Counted from the stretch's first letter, positions 7,810 through 15,936 are shown. The stretch is 16,202 nucleotides of DNA from Sulfurovum sp. (GCA_015661795.1 DQVJ01000134.1:1-16202); one strand, 5' to 3'. Numbers and translations: made by a program. Notes: generated by a model from the letters alone, not told the origin.

Positions 7810-9601
7810 AGCCATCCCCTACTTGAATTTCGTCAAACTGCAGTGTTCCTTCAGAGTCATTGAGAGTAAATAAGTTAAAAGATGTATCTAGCTCTTGATG
7901 TTGCAAGATATGATTTACTATTTGAGACTTGAATGTCAATACACGTTCATAGTACTCTACTGAAAAGCTTGTTGGCAAGATACCATCTGCTATTCGCTCT
8001 AAAAACTCAAACATATGCAAATCTAACTCAAGTGTTGCAATTGGTATACCTTCAAACTCTATCTCTAAATTAACCTTACAATATTCATCATCAAAACCAT
8101 GAAGAAGTTTTAGATGAATACCTTGATTAATATGCTTTTGATTAAATGCTATACTAGATAAGACTTCTGAAGAAAGTTTAGACATTGTACCTGTCAATGA
8201 TGTCGCGATATAAAGACTATTACTACCATCTTTACTTAAGAGCTCTCCAAGAAACACTCTATTTAAACCAAGAGCTAACTCTTTAATAATATGCTTTGAA
8301 ACTTTCAGACCTTGTTTAAGTGGGACTACAACATCAGCATAAAACCTTTCAGCATGTTCATAAGCTATAAGATCTTTTGAATTGATAGTTATACTATCCC
8401 AGTGTATCTCCTCTGTATAGTTAAAAAAGAGATGTCTGCGCAAGAAGACAAGATACTTCTGAATTTCAGCATTCTGTTCCTCTTGGTTCCCGTCTTCATT
8501 TCCATCTAAGTAATTTTCTTTCACTTGATTAAAAGCTATAAAGTCAGAAAAAGGATTTTCTAACTCTTTCTTATGCAAATCAAAAGTCTTGATGTCTCCA
8601 AAGAGTATAAAATTATCTATATTGTTAGTCGTTTCATACCCTATTCTAAGTTCTCTTAACTCTTTAAAGGGACTCTGATCTTGCTTACTTTTTGAAAGGT
8701 TATCTGCAAAGATATTATTATAAAAAGCGGCATCAGACTTTGTTCTAGGCTCGTTAAAATACTCTATAGCCATTTCACAACTATTAAATATCTTTTTATC
8801 GCCCTTATAGCCTAGTATCATATTAGCTATAAGCATAAACAACTTACGAAGCGTTATATGATTATAGTTAAGGTCGCAGCTCCTGATGATAGTTAGAAGT
8901 TGTTTTTGTACATGTTCTTGCTTTAAGAGCTCTATATTGGAGTGGATAGGACAAAAAACTTCTGAGTCTGTTAAACTAGGACAGTTACTTTCATAACGAT
9001 CACACTGTGCAAGAACCTCTTTCAATAGTAGTTCAAAGTTATAAGCAGAGGATGTCTGACTCAAATCAAGTAGTATCAAATCATTCTTTAAACTAGGATC
9101 TTCTATATGATTTTCAATGAGAGTAAGCAATTGCCCATAGTGATCCTTTTCCTTTACATGCTCACGAAGAGTATCTGTTAAAATTCCATCATTCGCAGCG
9201 ATAATATAGAGTTCATTAGATTCTTCATAAATAGACTTATATAGTCCCTCTAATACTGCAACTTTATCTACTCTTTCTATCTCTGTAAAATCCTTTATAA
9301 ACCTGATATTAAAATCATTGTAAAGTACTTCTGGAATATAGTCTTCACCCCATTTATCTTGATCACCATTTAATGTTTCATAAAGTTTACGGAGAAGATA
9401 AGTTTTCCCATCACCAGCCGAACCAGAGATGATGATAGGTTTTGGTTGGATTGTAAATGTATTATGAAGTTTTTTGAAAAGGCCATTATCAATGTTGATT
9501 TCATCAACACCTAAACGTTTGGCATATTTTGATACATGTTCATCATATGAGGCTTTATTTTGTGAAGTTGGTGCATAAGCTGCTAATAATTTAAAAAACA
9601 A
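7793..9601 (-). CDS. dptF: DptF/SspF: P-loop ATPase of phosphorothioate-dependent restriction (602 aa)
   Basis: This is the first gene of the restriction module. It has a Walker A motif ISGSAGDGKTYLL (GSAGDGKT, residues 60-67), an IIAANDGIL segment at ~133-141 typical of DptF, and a likely Walker B strand LILLDLSQTS (~175-184). The remaining ~400 residues have no recognised catalytic motif. The 602-aa length fits DptF/SspF. It uses TTG as start (9601); AGGGG lies upstream with an ~8-nt spacer ending in AGAGA. No in-frame ATG occurs until far into the protein, past the Walker A. It begins 104 nt after the SspD stop, the only sizeable gap in the operon, and overlaps the DptG/SspG gene at its end. 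Known role in the family: ATP-dependent part of the complex that damages unmodified (for example phage) DNA. Confidence 0.87.
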   Translation of the reverse strand: MFFKLLAAYAPTSQNKASYDEHVSKYAKRLGVDEINIDNGLFKKLHNTFTIQPKPIIISGSAGDGKTYLLRKLYETLNGDQDKWGEDYIPEVLYNDFNIRFIKDFTEIERVDKVAVLEGLYKSIYEESNELYIIAANDGILTDTLREHVKEKDHYGQLLTLIENHIEDPSLKNDLILLDLSQTSSAYNFELLLKEVLAQCDRYESNCPSLTDSEVFCPIHSNIELLKQEHVQKQLLTIIRSCDLNYNHITLRKLFMLIANMILGYKGDKKIFNSCEMAIEYFNEPRTKSDAAFYNNIFADNLSKSKQDQSPFKELRELRIGYETTNNIDNFILFGDIKTFDLHKKELENPFSDFIAFNQVKENYLDGNEDGNQEEQNAEIQKYLVFLRRHLFFNYTEEIHWDSITINSKDLIAYEHAERFYADVVVPLKQGLKVSKHIIKELALGLNRVFLGELLSKDGSNSLYIATSLTGTMSKLSSEVLSSIAFNQKHINQGIHLKLLHGFDDEYCKVNLEIEFEGIPIATLELDLHMFEFLERIADGILPTSFSVEYYERVLTFKSQIVNHILQHQELDTSFNLFTLNDSEGTLQFDEIQVGDGYVREG

Positions 9602-9705
9602 TCTCTAATCCCCTAATTAATTTAATTTTAAAACTTAATCATAAATATTATTCTTTAAAAATTTAAGTTTTTATAATTTTTTCTACCCCAATCCATTTCT
9701 ATCAT
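9602..9705 (-). promoter_or_regulatory. Gap between modification and restriction modules with inverted repeat
   Basis: These 104 nt separate the sspD stop from the sspF start. They contain a perfect 9-bp inverted repeat, AAAACTTAA (9630-9638) and TTAAGTTTT (9663-9671), with a 24-nt AT-rich centre. The AGGGG ribosome binding site of sspF lies downstream on the minus strand. The centre holds TATGAT- and TAATAT-like hexamers, without a good -35. The repeat could be an operator, a weak terminator or a processing site that sets restriction expression apart from modification. None of these roles is proven by the sequence. Confidence 0.4.
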
Positions 9706-10551
9706 CTATAATGCACACATACTACAAAATTGATCATCTTCAAAATCATTAAGATCTATATCATGACGATTTAAAAAATCCATCTCTTCCATCATGGTTC
9801 CATTTTTAACTTTATGGTTTTTCTTATATTCTTCATACTTCTTATATGACTCTTTTACACGAGTAATATTTGCTGGTTTTGCAAACGCTTCTAAAGACAT
9901 ATCTCTAATCCATGTAAAACCATCTTTTTCAAATGCAGATGCTTTCCAATATTTATCTGGATGTTTTTCTAGCAACCAAACCCATTCTATTTGACGCATG
10001 AAAAAACAAAAGTAGCATCCTGAGCGTGTTCGATTATATGTAATATTATGCTCTTTATCATGTACAAGTTCATAATACTCTGGAAGTCCAACTTCATTTT
10101 CTGCCAAGATACGTTTGACATCATTGAGTGTTATACCATCTTCCACAAAAGGCATAACAGTTTTAAAGTCATCACGATGTGGAATTAAGCCTGTACGATT
10201 TTCATCTGCCCTAATTCCAACATAGTTATAGATCACACCCTCTTTAACATAGTCGATAAGAGCATCTAACTTTAATTGGCGAGTACACCATCGTTCTGTT
10301 GGTGAAGGTAAGAAGTTGTTGTATTGCTGTAAAAGTTTTTCAAAAGACTTTTGGGGATGTATATACTCTACTTTTATACCTAAAGCACGCTCTAGTTTTT
10401 TTAAGTAATCATAGGTTTCTGGTAACTCTTCACCAGTATCAAAAAAAACATACTCAAAATCAATTTCTGGACGTGTATCTCGAAGGTGAAATGCGAGCGC
10501 AGCACTATCTTTACCTCCAGATATAGATAATATATGTCTAATATTACTCAC
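9706..10551 (-). CDS. sspD: SspD: PAPS-reductase-like PP-loop ATPase for DNA phosphorothioation (281 aa)
   Basis: This is the enzyme that activates the DNA backbone and handles sulfur in phosphorothioation, related to DndC and PAPS reductases. The PP-loop SISGGKDSAAL is at residues 9-19 (SGGKDS 11-16), followed by FFDTGEELPETYDYL (37-50) and VGIRADENR (111-119), the standard blocks of this fold. Cysteines occur at C89 (ERWCTRQLK), C179 and C182 (GCYFCFF), and C276 and C279 (CSMCAL at the extreme C-terminus). These are candidates for Fe-S cluster ligands and sulfur transfer, as in DndC. The start is GTG at 10551 with AGGGG 5 nt upstream, and the gene overlaps the SspC stop by 8 nt. It follows DUF4007 and P-loop ATPase genes, which fits SspB-SspC-SspD rather than DndBCDE. 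No cysteine desulfurase is encoded in this window. Confidence 0.87.
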   Translation of the reverse strand: MSNIRHILSISGGKDSAALAFHLRDTRPEIDFEYVFFDTGEELPETYDYLKKLERALGIKVEYIHPQKSFEKLLQQYNNFLPSPTERWCTRQLKLDALIDYVKEGVIYNYVGIRADENRTGLIPHRDDFKTVMPFVEDGITLNDVKRILAENEVGLPEYYELVHDKEHNITYNRTRSGCYFCFFMRQIEWVWLLEKHPDKYWKASAFEKDGFTWIRDMSLEAFAKPANITRVKESYKKYEEYKKNHKVKNGTMMEEMDFLNRHDIDLNDFEDDQFCSMCAL

Positions 10552-13500
10552 TATTGCCCCTTAGTGTTTTTTCAGCCATCATTGTTATTAAATATAGTTT
10601 TTCATCTTTAGTCAAGTTTTGGTCTAAAGTATATAAAAGCTCATCTGCTTTTTTACTTAATTTTGCTAATTTATTTTTATCTACAGTCATAACCAGATTA
10701 CTATCTCCCTCTACAGTAGATATCTTTAACTTTTTTACATCTACAGGACGTTTATTAATTAGCTCTACAATGTCAAGTTTTGATAATACCCTATTAGAAA
10801 ATGTATTAATGTTTTGCTTGAAATCTTTGATATCATGATCAAAAGCATCATCTACCTTTTTGTAATTAATCACCAATGACAAGCCATTTAGGAAAGAAAC
10901 GATACCATTTGCCGTAGTACATACTCTATATATAGAATTCACTTCTTTATCATCGTGCTCATTCAAATACTTTTCAAAAATAGCTTCAAGCTCATTGTCA
11001 AATGGATAATGTTTACTTGATAAGTCAAAGGCTTCTGCTACAACTTGTTCAAGTTCTAAAACTATTTTTTTATAAGAAAATACAATCTCATTAAATGCTT
11101 GTTTAAAATCTTCTATAAATTCATCTACATTTGTCTCATTCAAGTCTTTATAATTAAGCGCATTAGGGAAAACTTCAAAGAATGTAATATGTGGCTCTTT
11201 AGAAGCCAAAATACCCGAACGTAAGGTATTTGCCTTATCAGACAATAGTTTTGTTTGATGACAATATTTAGGAAGCGTATTAAACTTCTTATAAAGTTTT
11301 TGAAATACATTCTTTATATTCTTTTTTGTGTAATCTGTTGTTTCAAAATGTTTATCAAAAACCTGAATATATTTAGTAAAAATAGCTTCTTCATCTTTAG
11401 TCAACTCATACCATCGAATAGTAAATAGTTTAGAGTTTTTCCAAATATCCATTACCTGGTCAATATCAAAATCAAACTGATAGGTATTTTCTCTAAAAAA
11501 ATGAATCTTCGACTCATTAATAATTAGAAATAAAAAAACAACAAACTTTGCAGCGTCTTCATTTAAACCATATGGTACCTTGCCAAGTTTTTCAATCATA
11601 CTATTTATAGTTATAGCTTTTCCAGTTTTAGTATGCTTTAAAAGTTCTTTCCATACTAAAGCAAAATTCTTTTCTGTAGGTGCAGAAAACAACCATTTAC
11701 CTGACTTTTCTCTATGAAGCCCAGATCTTTTAATCACAGAGAGATAGATTGCCATATGTGCAGGTAACTTCTCTATACCAAGTTTTTTGTCATGCTCATT
11801 ATTAATCATATGCTCAAACAATTTTTTTATACCATTGGGTACTGAGCTCTCTCGTTGTATAGGATTAACTAAGTCATTGATAATGATTGGCATATTTTTA
11901 TAAATATCTTCTAAAATATTAGAGATCATTTTCTGAAGTTTTTCGGAAGAATACGAAACAACTTTCCCTTGGAAATACATAGTTTCTTTAATATCTAAAA
12001 TTTTATCTATTTCATTTTTATTTTCATTAAGCATCCCATAAAGCAGCTTACTAATTCGTTGATTTGAAAGAATATCTTTTTTACTCAATAACGTATTTAT
12101 AGCAAAAGATTGATCAATTAAACTTTTAATATGATTACTAAGAGGTAGTGAGATATAAACACTATTTTTGTTTTTATTACTAATTTTAATAATATCATTT
12201 TCAGGTATTTCTGAACTAACATATATCAATTTAAATTCTAAACTATGGGTTTTGTCTATATCTGTATCAACGAACTCTTTTGAAAAAAACTTAGCTGTTC
12301 CCGTTTCAATTGCAAAACGTTTAGCAAGTATCCTATCATTGTCAATAATTTTATTAATCTCTTCGCTATAGTTTACCTTGGCATGAGTTTTGATAATACC
12401 TGTTAATTCTTCATCTATATTAACAGTTGTTTCCTCTATGAGAGCAAAGGAGTTTGTTCCTCGCTTATAAAGTATTAACCCTTTTGACTCAAGATTTTTT
12501 ATCTCCTCAAGTACATTTTGTGAGGCCACAAGAGCTAGTTCAAAGGCTTCCTTATCTAGTTGAATAAGATGTTCAAGCCCAAATGCAGAAATAAGAGCAA
12601 TAGATTTTATAATCTGTTGCTGCACAGAAGTTAAGATATTGGCACTATCTAAATACTCATTTGCAAGCTTCCATGACTCTTTATCCACCATATTGACTGC
12701 ATAGGCATTAGACAGATAGTTGATATAGTCAAAAAGCATATCTAGTGTATAAAGTGCTTCTTCAGTGGTTTCTTTGTTTATAAAACTTTGAAAAGAGTAA
12801 GGTTCTTGAGCTGATAAAAATGAAAAAACGGAACGTTGATTTTGAAAATATTTTGAAAATATATGAAACAGAGCCAATGAAGAAAATGGATGTAATGGTG
12901 CAAGTTTTTCTAACGATGATGCATCAACAGGGATATGCTTATCTGCTACATGATTTTTGTATGTAGTAAAAATAGAACTTATTTTGTCATTTACTTTTTG
13001 CATGGGTCTACTAGACTCAACTGTAATAGCCTCTTCAAAAATATGCATTAACTCATAAAAATCATCTTGAAAGATGATACTCTCAAAGCGTCCTTGAATT
13101 TTATCCCATTCAGTAAATGAAAGATATGATGTATTTTGTACATAATCTTTAAAACTTTTATGCAGTGCTACAACAAGACGAGTATTACTCTGTTTATTAA
13201 CGTACTCTGCAAGATCTTGTAGTGCATGAATATCTGAATCTAAGTATTTTTCAGATGCATACTCAATAATCTTTCCAAGCTCATCAATCAAAAAGAGTAC
13301 ACCTGTATAACCAAGCTTTTCTATCTCTTTATTTAGTTGCTTAAGTAACAATGTAAAAGAGATCTCTTCGTTTGATTGAATAAATTTATGTGTTTCTTTT
13401 AATTCTTTGTATTCAAGTAAAGTTGTAGTAAAAGCTTTTTTGAACGAAATATGTTCACCAACAACTTTAATACTAAAGAATCCTTTCTTTTTTTCACCTA

Positions 13501-13795
13501 CAATTTTTTGATATTTAGAATATATTTCTGTATCTTTTTCTTTCAACTTATCCATACAAACTTTAGACTTTTTCTCATTATTAAGAAGTGCTTCTAGAAA
13601 AATAAGCAGGGATGATTTACCTGATCCAAAAGGACCCATTATTGCCATAGAATTAGAAGTATTAGTTACAAATATACGACGTAAAGCTTGGATTGATGAC
13701 GTTGAAAGTATGTATGAGTCACAATTCGAATCAAACATAATATTTGTTGAGCGCTGAAAACTTGAGGTAATGCTAATAAAGTCAGAATATTTCAA
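10544..13795 (-). CDS. sspC: SspC: large P-loop ATPase of the phosphorothioation complex (1083 aa)
   Basis: The N-terminal ~340 residues are a P-loop NTPase domain. It has Walker A MGPFGSGKSSLL (GPFGSGKS, 54-61, K60) and Walker B VLFLIDELGKIIEYA (D171, E172). The ~700 C-terminal residues are Lys/Asn-rich and probably mostly helical, with no motif I recognise. In SspBCD systems this ATPase works with the nickase SspB and the PP-loop enzyme SspD to insert single-strand phosphorothioates. It also resembles large BREX-type ATPases superficially, but the DUF4007 and PP-loop neighbours decide for SspC. The start is TTG at 13795, where GAGG precedes by 6 nt (AAAACA). This overlaps the SspB stop codon by a few bases, giving stop-start coupling. 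The next in-frame ATG (residue 20) is less likely. The gene ends inside the beginning of sspD. Confidence 0.82.
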   Translation of the reverse strand: MKYSDFISITSSFQRSTNIMFDSNCDSYILSTSSIQALRRIFVTNTSNSMAIMGPFGSGKSSLLIFLEALLNNEKKSKVCMDKLKEKDTEIYSKYQKIVGEKKKGFFSIKVVGEHISFKKAFTTTLLEYKELKETHKFIQSNEEISFTLLLKQLNKEIEKLGYTGVLFLIDELGKIIEYASEKYLDSDIHALQDLAEYVNKQSNTRLVVALHKSFKDYVQNTSYLSFTEWDKIQGRFESIIFQDDFYELMHIFEEAITVESSRPMQKVNDKISSIFTTYKNHVADKHIPVDASSLEKLAPLHPFSSLALFHIFSKYFQNQRSVFSFLSAQEPYSFQSFINKETTEEALYTLDMLFDYINYLSNAYAVNMVDKESWKLANEYLDSANILTSVQQQIIKSIALISAFGLEHLIQLDKEAFELALVASQNVLEEIKNLESKGLILYKRGTNSFALIEETTVNIDEELTGIIKTHAKVNYSEEINKIIDNDRILAKRFAIETGTAKFFSKEFVDTDIDKTHSLEFKLIYVSSEIPENDIIKISNKNKNSVYISLPLSNHIKSLIDQSFAINTLLSKKDILSNQRISKLLYGMLNENKNEIDKILDIKETMYFQGKVVSYSSEKLQKMISNILEDIYKNMPIIINDLVNPIQRESSVPNGIKKLFEHMINNEHDKKLGIEKLPAHMAIYLSVIKRSGLHREKSGKWLFSAPTEKNFALVWKELLKHTKTGKAITINSMIEKLGKVPYGLNEDAAKFVVFLFLIINESKIHFFRENTYQFDFDIDQVMDIWKNSKLFTIRWYELTKDEEAIFTKYIQVFDKHFETTDYTKKNIKNVFQKLYKKFNTLPKYCHQTKLLSDKANTLRSGILASKEPHITFFEVFPNALNYKDLNETNVDEFIEDFKQAFNEIVFSYKKIVLELEQVVAEAFDLSSKHYPFDNELEAIFEKYLNEHDDKEVNSIYRVCTTANGIVSFLNGLSLVINYKKVDDAFDHDIKDFKQNINTFSNRVLSKLDIVELINKRPVDVKKLKISTVEGDSNLVMTVDKNKLAKLSKKADELLYTLDQNLTKDEKLYLITMMAEKTLRGNSE

Positions 13796-14634
13796 TGTTT
13801 TTCCTCTTGATATACATTGTCAAGTGCTTCATCTAAGTTTTGTTTACTATTTAGATATATTTGTTTTATGCCAGCTGCTTCTTGATAAACTATTTGCCCA
13901 TTCGACAAAGCACTTAACCTTTCGAGTTTTTCTAAAAGTTTTTCTTCCGTGAGCCCTAATGTGTTTCGCAAGCTTGTTTCTCCAAACTGCAAATCTCTTA
14001 CAGAGATAGTCACCTCTTCATGATTTCGAATAAAATACAAAAAGATATACAAAAAGGCCGTGTCAGATAATTGAGCAGGATTTTTAACGTTAAATATATA
14101 CTCCTTATCCACCTGATGCAATAGATTAAGGTCACTAAATAAAGCACTAGAAAATTCATTTTTTGTACTATTTTTAACATACATGCTTAGTAGTACGGTA
14201 ATATCACTCACAAGTGTACTTTCTGCCATTTTCTTACCATTTTTCTCACACCATTTTTGTGTTCTTTTAAATAAAGAATCCTTAGTAAATGTAGACATAA
14301 AAAATGTATTGAAAAACAGATAATAAAGAGTAGCCTTCTTATAGTTCTGTGTTATGTATGTATGCAATATCCAAAGTGACTCAGGCTTTTCTAAATAAGG
14401 GTCATTTGAGAATATTGTTTCAGCATTTTTAGAAAAACCCTTATCATCTAACAATGTGAGTTTATTCATCCACTGCTTTAAAGATTTAATTTTATTACTA
14501 CCTAAACCTGTAATTGCAATAGCTGTTTCAGGATCATTATGAATAGCTTCAATATTTTTATAAGCTAAGGGTAACCAAGACATTTTACAATCAAATTTTT
14601 CATGCCCGGAGAAAGAAGTTTTTGAAGACATCAT
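13792..14634 (-). CDS. sspB: SspB: DUF4007 protein, nickase component of phosphorothioation (280 aa)
   Basis: This is the first gene of the operon. The N-terminus contains SFSGHEKFDCKMSWLPLAYK (residues ~7-26), the FSGHE.F.C...WL signature of DUF4007 proteins, and then AITGLGSNKIKSLKQWM (~40-56), the conserved L(G).NK...I..W block. Published SspB proteins of this family nick DNA as part of phosphorothioate insertion. I see no classical nuclease motif in this sequence by eye, so that activity is assigned by family. Two adjacent ATGs occur (14634 and 14631), with only a weak AGTAGT-like ribosome binding site. A TATAAT -10 lies 18 nt upstream of the first, so the leader may be very short. The C-terminal ~90 residues (RDLQFGETSLRNTLGLT) look like a winged-helix region. 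The stop overlaps sspC. Confidence 0.85.
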   Translation of the reverse strand: MMSSKTSFSGHEKFDCKMSWLPLAYKNIEAIHNDPETAIAITGLGSNKIKSLKQWMNKLTLLDDKGFSKNAETIFSNDPYLEKPESLWILHTYITQNYKKATLYYLFFNTFFMSTFTKDSLFKRTQKWCEKNGKKMAESTLVSDITVLLSMYVKNSTKNEFSSALFSDLNLLHQVDKEYIFNVKNPAQLSDTAFLYIFLYFIRNHEEVTISVRDLQFGETSLRNTLGLTEEKLLEKLERLSALSNGQIVYQEAAGIKQIYLNSKQNLDEALDNVYQEEKH

Positions 14635-14651
14635 ACTACTTTTTTTAAAAG

Positions 14652-14657
14652 ATTATA
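14652..14657 (-). promoter_or_regulatory. Likely -10 element of the ssp operon promoter
   Basis: A perfect TATAAT on the minus strand lies 17-18 nt ahead of the sspB ATG. No TTGACA-like -35 is found 16-18 bp further up, only AT-rich sequence. That is usual for sigma70 promoters in Campylobacterota. A start ~7 nt downstream of the hexamer would give a leader of about 10 nt, short enough to explain the weak Shine-Dalgarno of sspB. Confidence 0.5.
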
Positions 14658-14696
14658 CTTACTAAAGATTATTAATATACTTAAAAAATCATTAAA

Positions 14697-14726
14697 ACTG
14701 GGGAGATATAAGTAAATATCCCCAGT
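14697..14726 (-). terminator. Strong hairpin upstream of sspB, terminator-like on the minus strand
   Basis: A perfect 8-bp inverted repeat, ACTGGGGA (14697-14704) and TCCCCAGT (14719-14726), can extend through GATAT/ATATC pairs with a small bulge. On the minus strand it is followed by TTTTAATGATTTTTT, as in a Rho-independent terminator. It sits ~40 nt upstream of the TATAAT of the ssp operon, so it may block read-through into sspB. An operator role is also possible, as no minus-strand gene is seen immediately upstream to terminate. Confidence 0.5.
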
Positions 14727-15007
14727 GGAGTATTTACTAACTTAGAAACAATAATATGATGACTCTCTCGAAAGATACTATAACATAGCATACATAAAAG
14801 AAGATTCAAAGAAACCATATTCAATTTTATTGATTAAGTAGTTATAAACAATTATCTTTATTGATCATAAATTCTCTTAAAAAAATTTTATATCCATCAA
14901 GTACCTCAGTGTTTTATCAAGTACCCTACTTCTCTTCCGTTTGCTTTCCAAACTGCATTACAATAACAATACCAAGCGATTGAACAACCAATTTACAGGA
15001 GGTTAAT
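14727..15007. promoter_or_regulatory. Divergent intergenic region with 10-bp direct repeats
   Basis: No protein gene was found on either strand here. It lies between the ssp operon and the two plus-strand genes and must contain the plus-strand promoter. It holds two exact copies of ATCAAGTACC (14896-14905 and 14916-14925) with a 20-bp period, about two helical turns. This is a typical arrangement for a dimeric DNA-binding regulator. A perfect AGGAGG (14997-15002) ends the region. No convincing -10/-35 pair was picked out. Confidence 0.45.
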
Positions 15008-15493
15008 TTGAGTTTAAAACACAAACTCAACACTTATACAAAATTATCAGAAAAAAGAAGAAAAAAGGTCTTTAAGTGGATAGTAAACCAAAATGAAGAA
15101 GTGATCTTGATAGCTTTTGAATCACAAAAAGAACATCTATTCAAGCTATCAAAATTAGGCGAAAAAAACAAGTCAATACTCTATCTAAGTGCCATGTATA
15201 TGGCGGCTGATCATTTACATAGTGCTTACTATAATCAGAACAGTAAAAGTAGAGGAATTGACATTAATGCAGTTAAAGGAGCTACCAAATTGCAAGTAAA
15301 ACAATTTAAGCAGAATGTCCCATCTGTCAAATATGACAAACTCTTGAACCTGAAGAACAAAATCATGGTTCTAAAAGATGATGAAAATCTCTCTTTTAGG
15401 CAGATTTCTCAATTCCTGCTCAAGTATCACCGGCTAAAGGTGTCGCATAGCTACATTGCGACTTTTTATCACCAAACAAAGGAAACAAAATGA
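15008..15493 (+). CDS. Unidentified basic protein with C-terminal helix-turn-helix-like segment (161 aa)
   Basis: The protein is Lys-rich. Its C-terminal ~45 residues (LSFRQISQFLLKYHRLKVS followed by HSYIATFYHQ) read like a helix-turn-helix of the resolvase/Xre size class. The order is a helix starting FRQIS, a turn around KYHRLKV, and a recognition helix SHSYIATF. The N-terminal part is helical, with KRRKKVFKWI and a following EVILIAFESQKEHLF segment. It starts at TTG 15008 with a perfect AGGAGG and 5-nt spacer, so expression is probably efficient despite the TTG. Its stop overlaps the ATG of the next gene (ATGA). A regulator acting on the adjacent ssp promoter or on the direct repeats upstream, or a plasmid/mobile-element accessory protein, are both possible. 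I do not recognise the family. Confidence 0.75.
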   Translation: MSLKHKLNTYTKLSEKRRKKVFKWIVNQNEEVILIAFESQKEHLFKLSKLGEKNKSILYLSAMYMAADHLHSAYYNQNSKSRGIDINAVKGATKLQVKQFKQNVPSVKYDKLLNLKNKIMVLKDDENLSFRQISQFLLKYHRLKVSHSYIATFYHQTKETK

Positions 15494-15936
15494 TTGACAA
15501 ATATCATAAAGCAGTACAAACTTCACGTAATTACTCCACAGATGTGTTCTCTCTTGGGAACAAGTTCAGTATAAATACACAAATGGAATATCATGAACTG
15601 TTTGGCTCCAATTTAGATTTTTATTACGACGATATCGCATTTCATAATGTAAGTCGAGACTATGTATCTACTTTTGCAAATATGCTAGAAGCGTTTGTAA
15701 ATGATTTTTTTGATCCAGACAAAAAGTACTGTGTAAATGAATGCCTTATTTTTAATTTAGTTACAGTAGATGATAAGCCAGCATTGCTATGTACTATCTC
15801 ATATCTTCAAGAAGAAAGATCAACAGATAGACTTCAAGAAGAAATTTTTTTGGATAAAACAGAGGCTTTCAATATTGCTCAAAACATAAGGTATGCTTTA
15901 ACTTTGAGCACAACTTATACGCTACGACCCATATAG
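15490..15936 (+). CDS. Unidentified 148-aa protein, co-translated with preceding gene
   Basis: This soluble, acidic protein has no motif I recognise. The middle is rich in aromatic and acidic residues (DFYYDDIAFHNVSRDYVST and FVNDFFDPDKKYC). The C-terminal half has a strand-like block (ALLCTISYLQEE) followed by a helix (DKTEAFNIAQNIRYALTLS). It has two cysteines in the CVNEC stretch and no signal peptide or membrane segment. The ATG overlaps the TGA of the 161-aa gene by the ATGA arrangement, so the two form a two-gene unit and may work as a pair. The toxin-antitoxin-like gene sizes are suggestive only; no toxin motif is visible. A 9-bp hairpin follows the stop. Confidence 0.72.
   Translation: MIDKYHKAVQTSRNYSTDVFSLGNKFSINTQMEYHELFGSNLDFYYDDIAFHNVSRDYVSTFANMLEAFVNDFFDPDKKYCVNECLIFNLVTVDDKPALLCTISYLQEERSTDRLQEEIFLDKTEAFNIAQNIRYALTLSTTYTLRPI

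Noticed and set aside
10554..10838. 94-codon plus-strand ORF and other plus-strand ORFs inside the operon
   Set aside because: They are antisense to clear ssp genes, with Ser/Leu/Phe-rich shadow composition and no ribosome binding sites.
1142..14634. BREX type 4 or DISARM system
   Set aside because: A large ATPase with a PAPS-reductase-like gene suggests BREX type 4, but there is no PglZ, BrxL or methyltransferase. DUF4007 and DptFGH fit the Ssp PT system instead.
9706..14634. Canonical Dnd modification module (DndBCDE)
   Set aside because: No DndB, DndD (SMC-like) or DndE is present. The PP-loop protein is short and follows DUF4007 and a P-loop ATPase, as in SspBCD.
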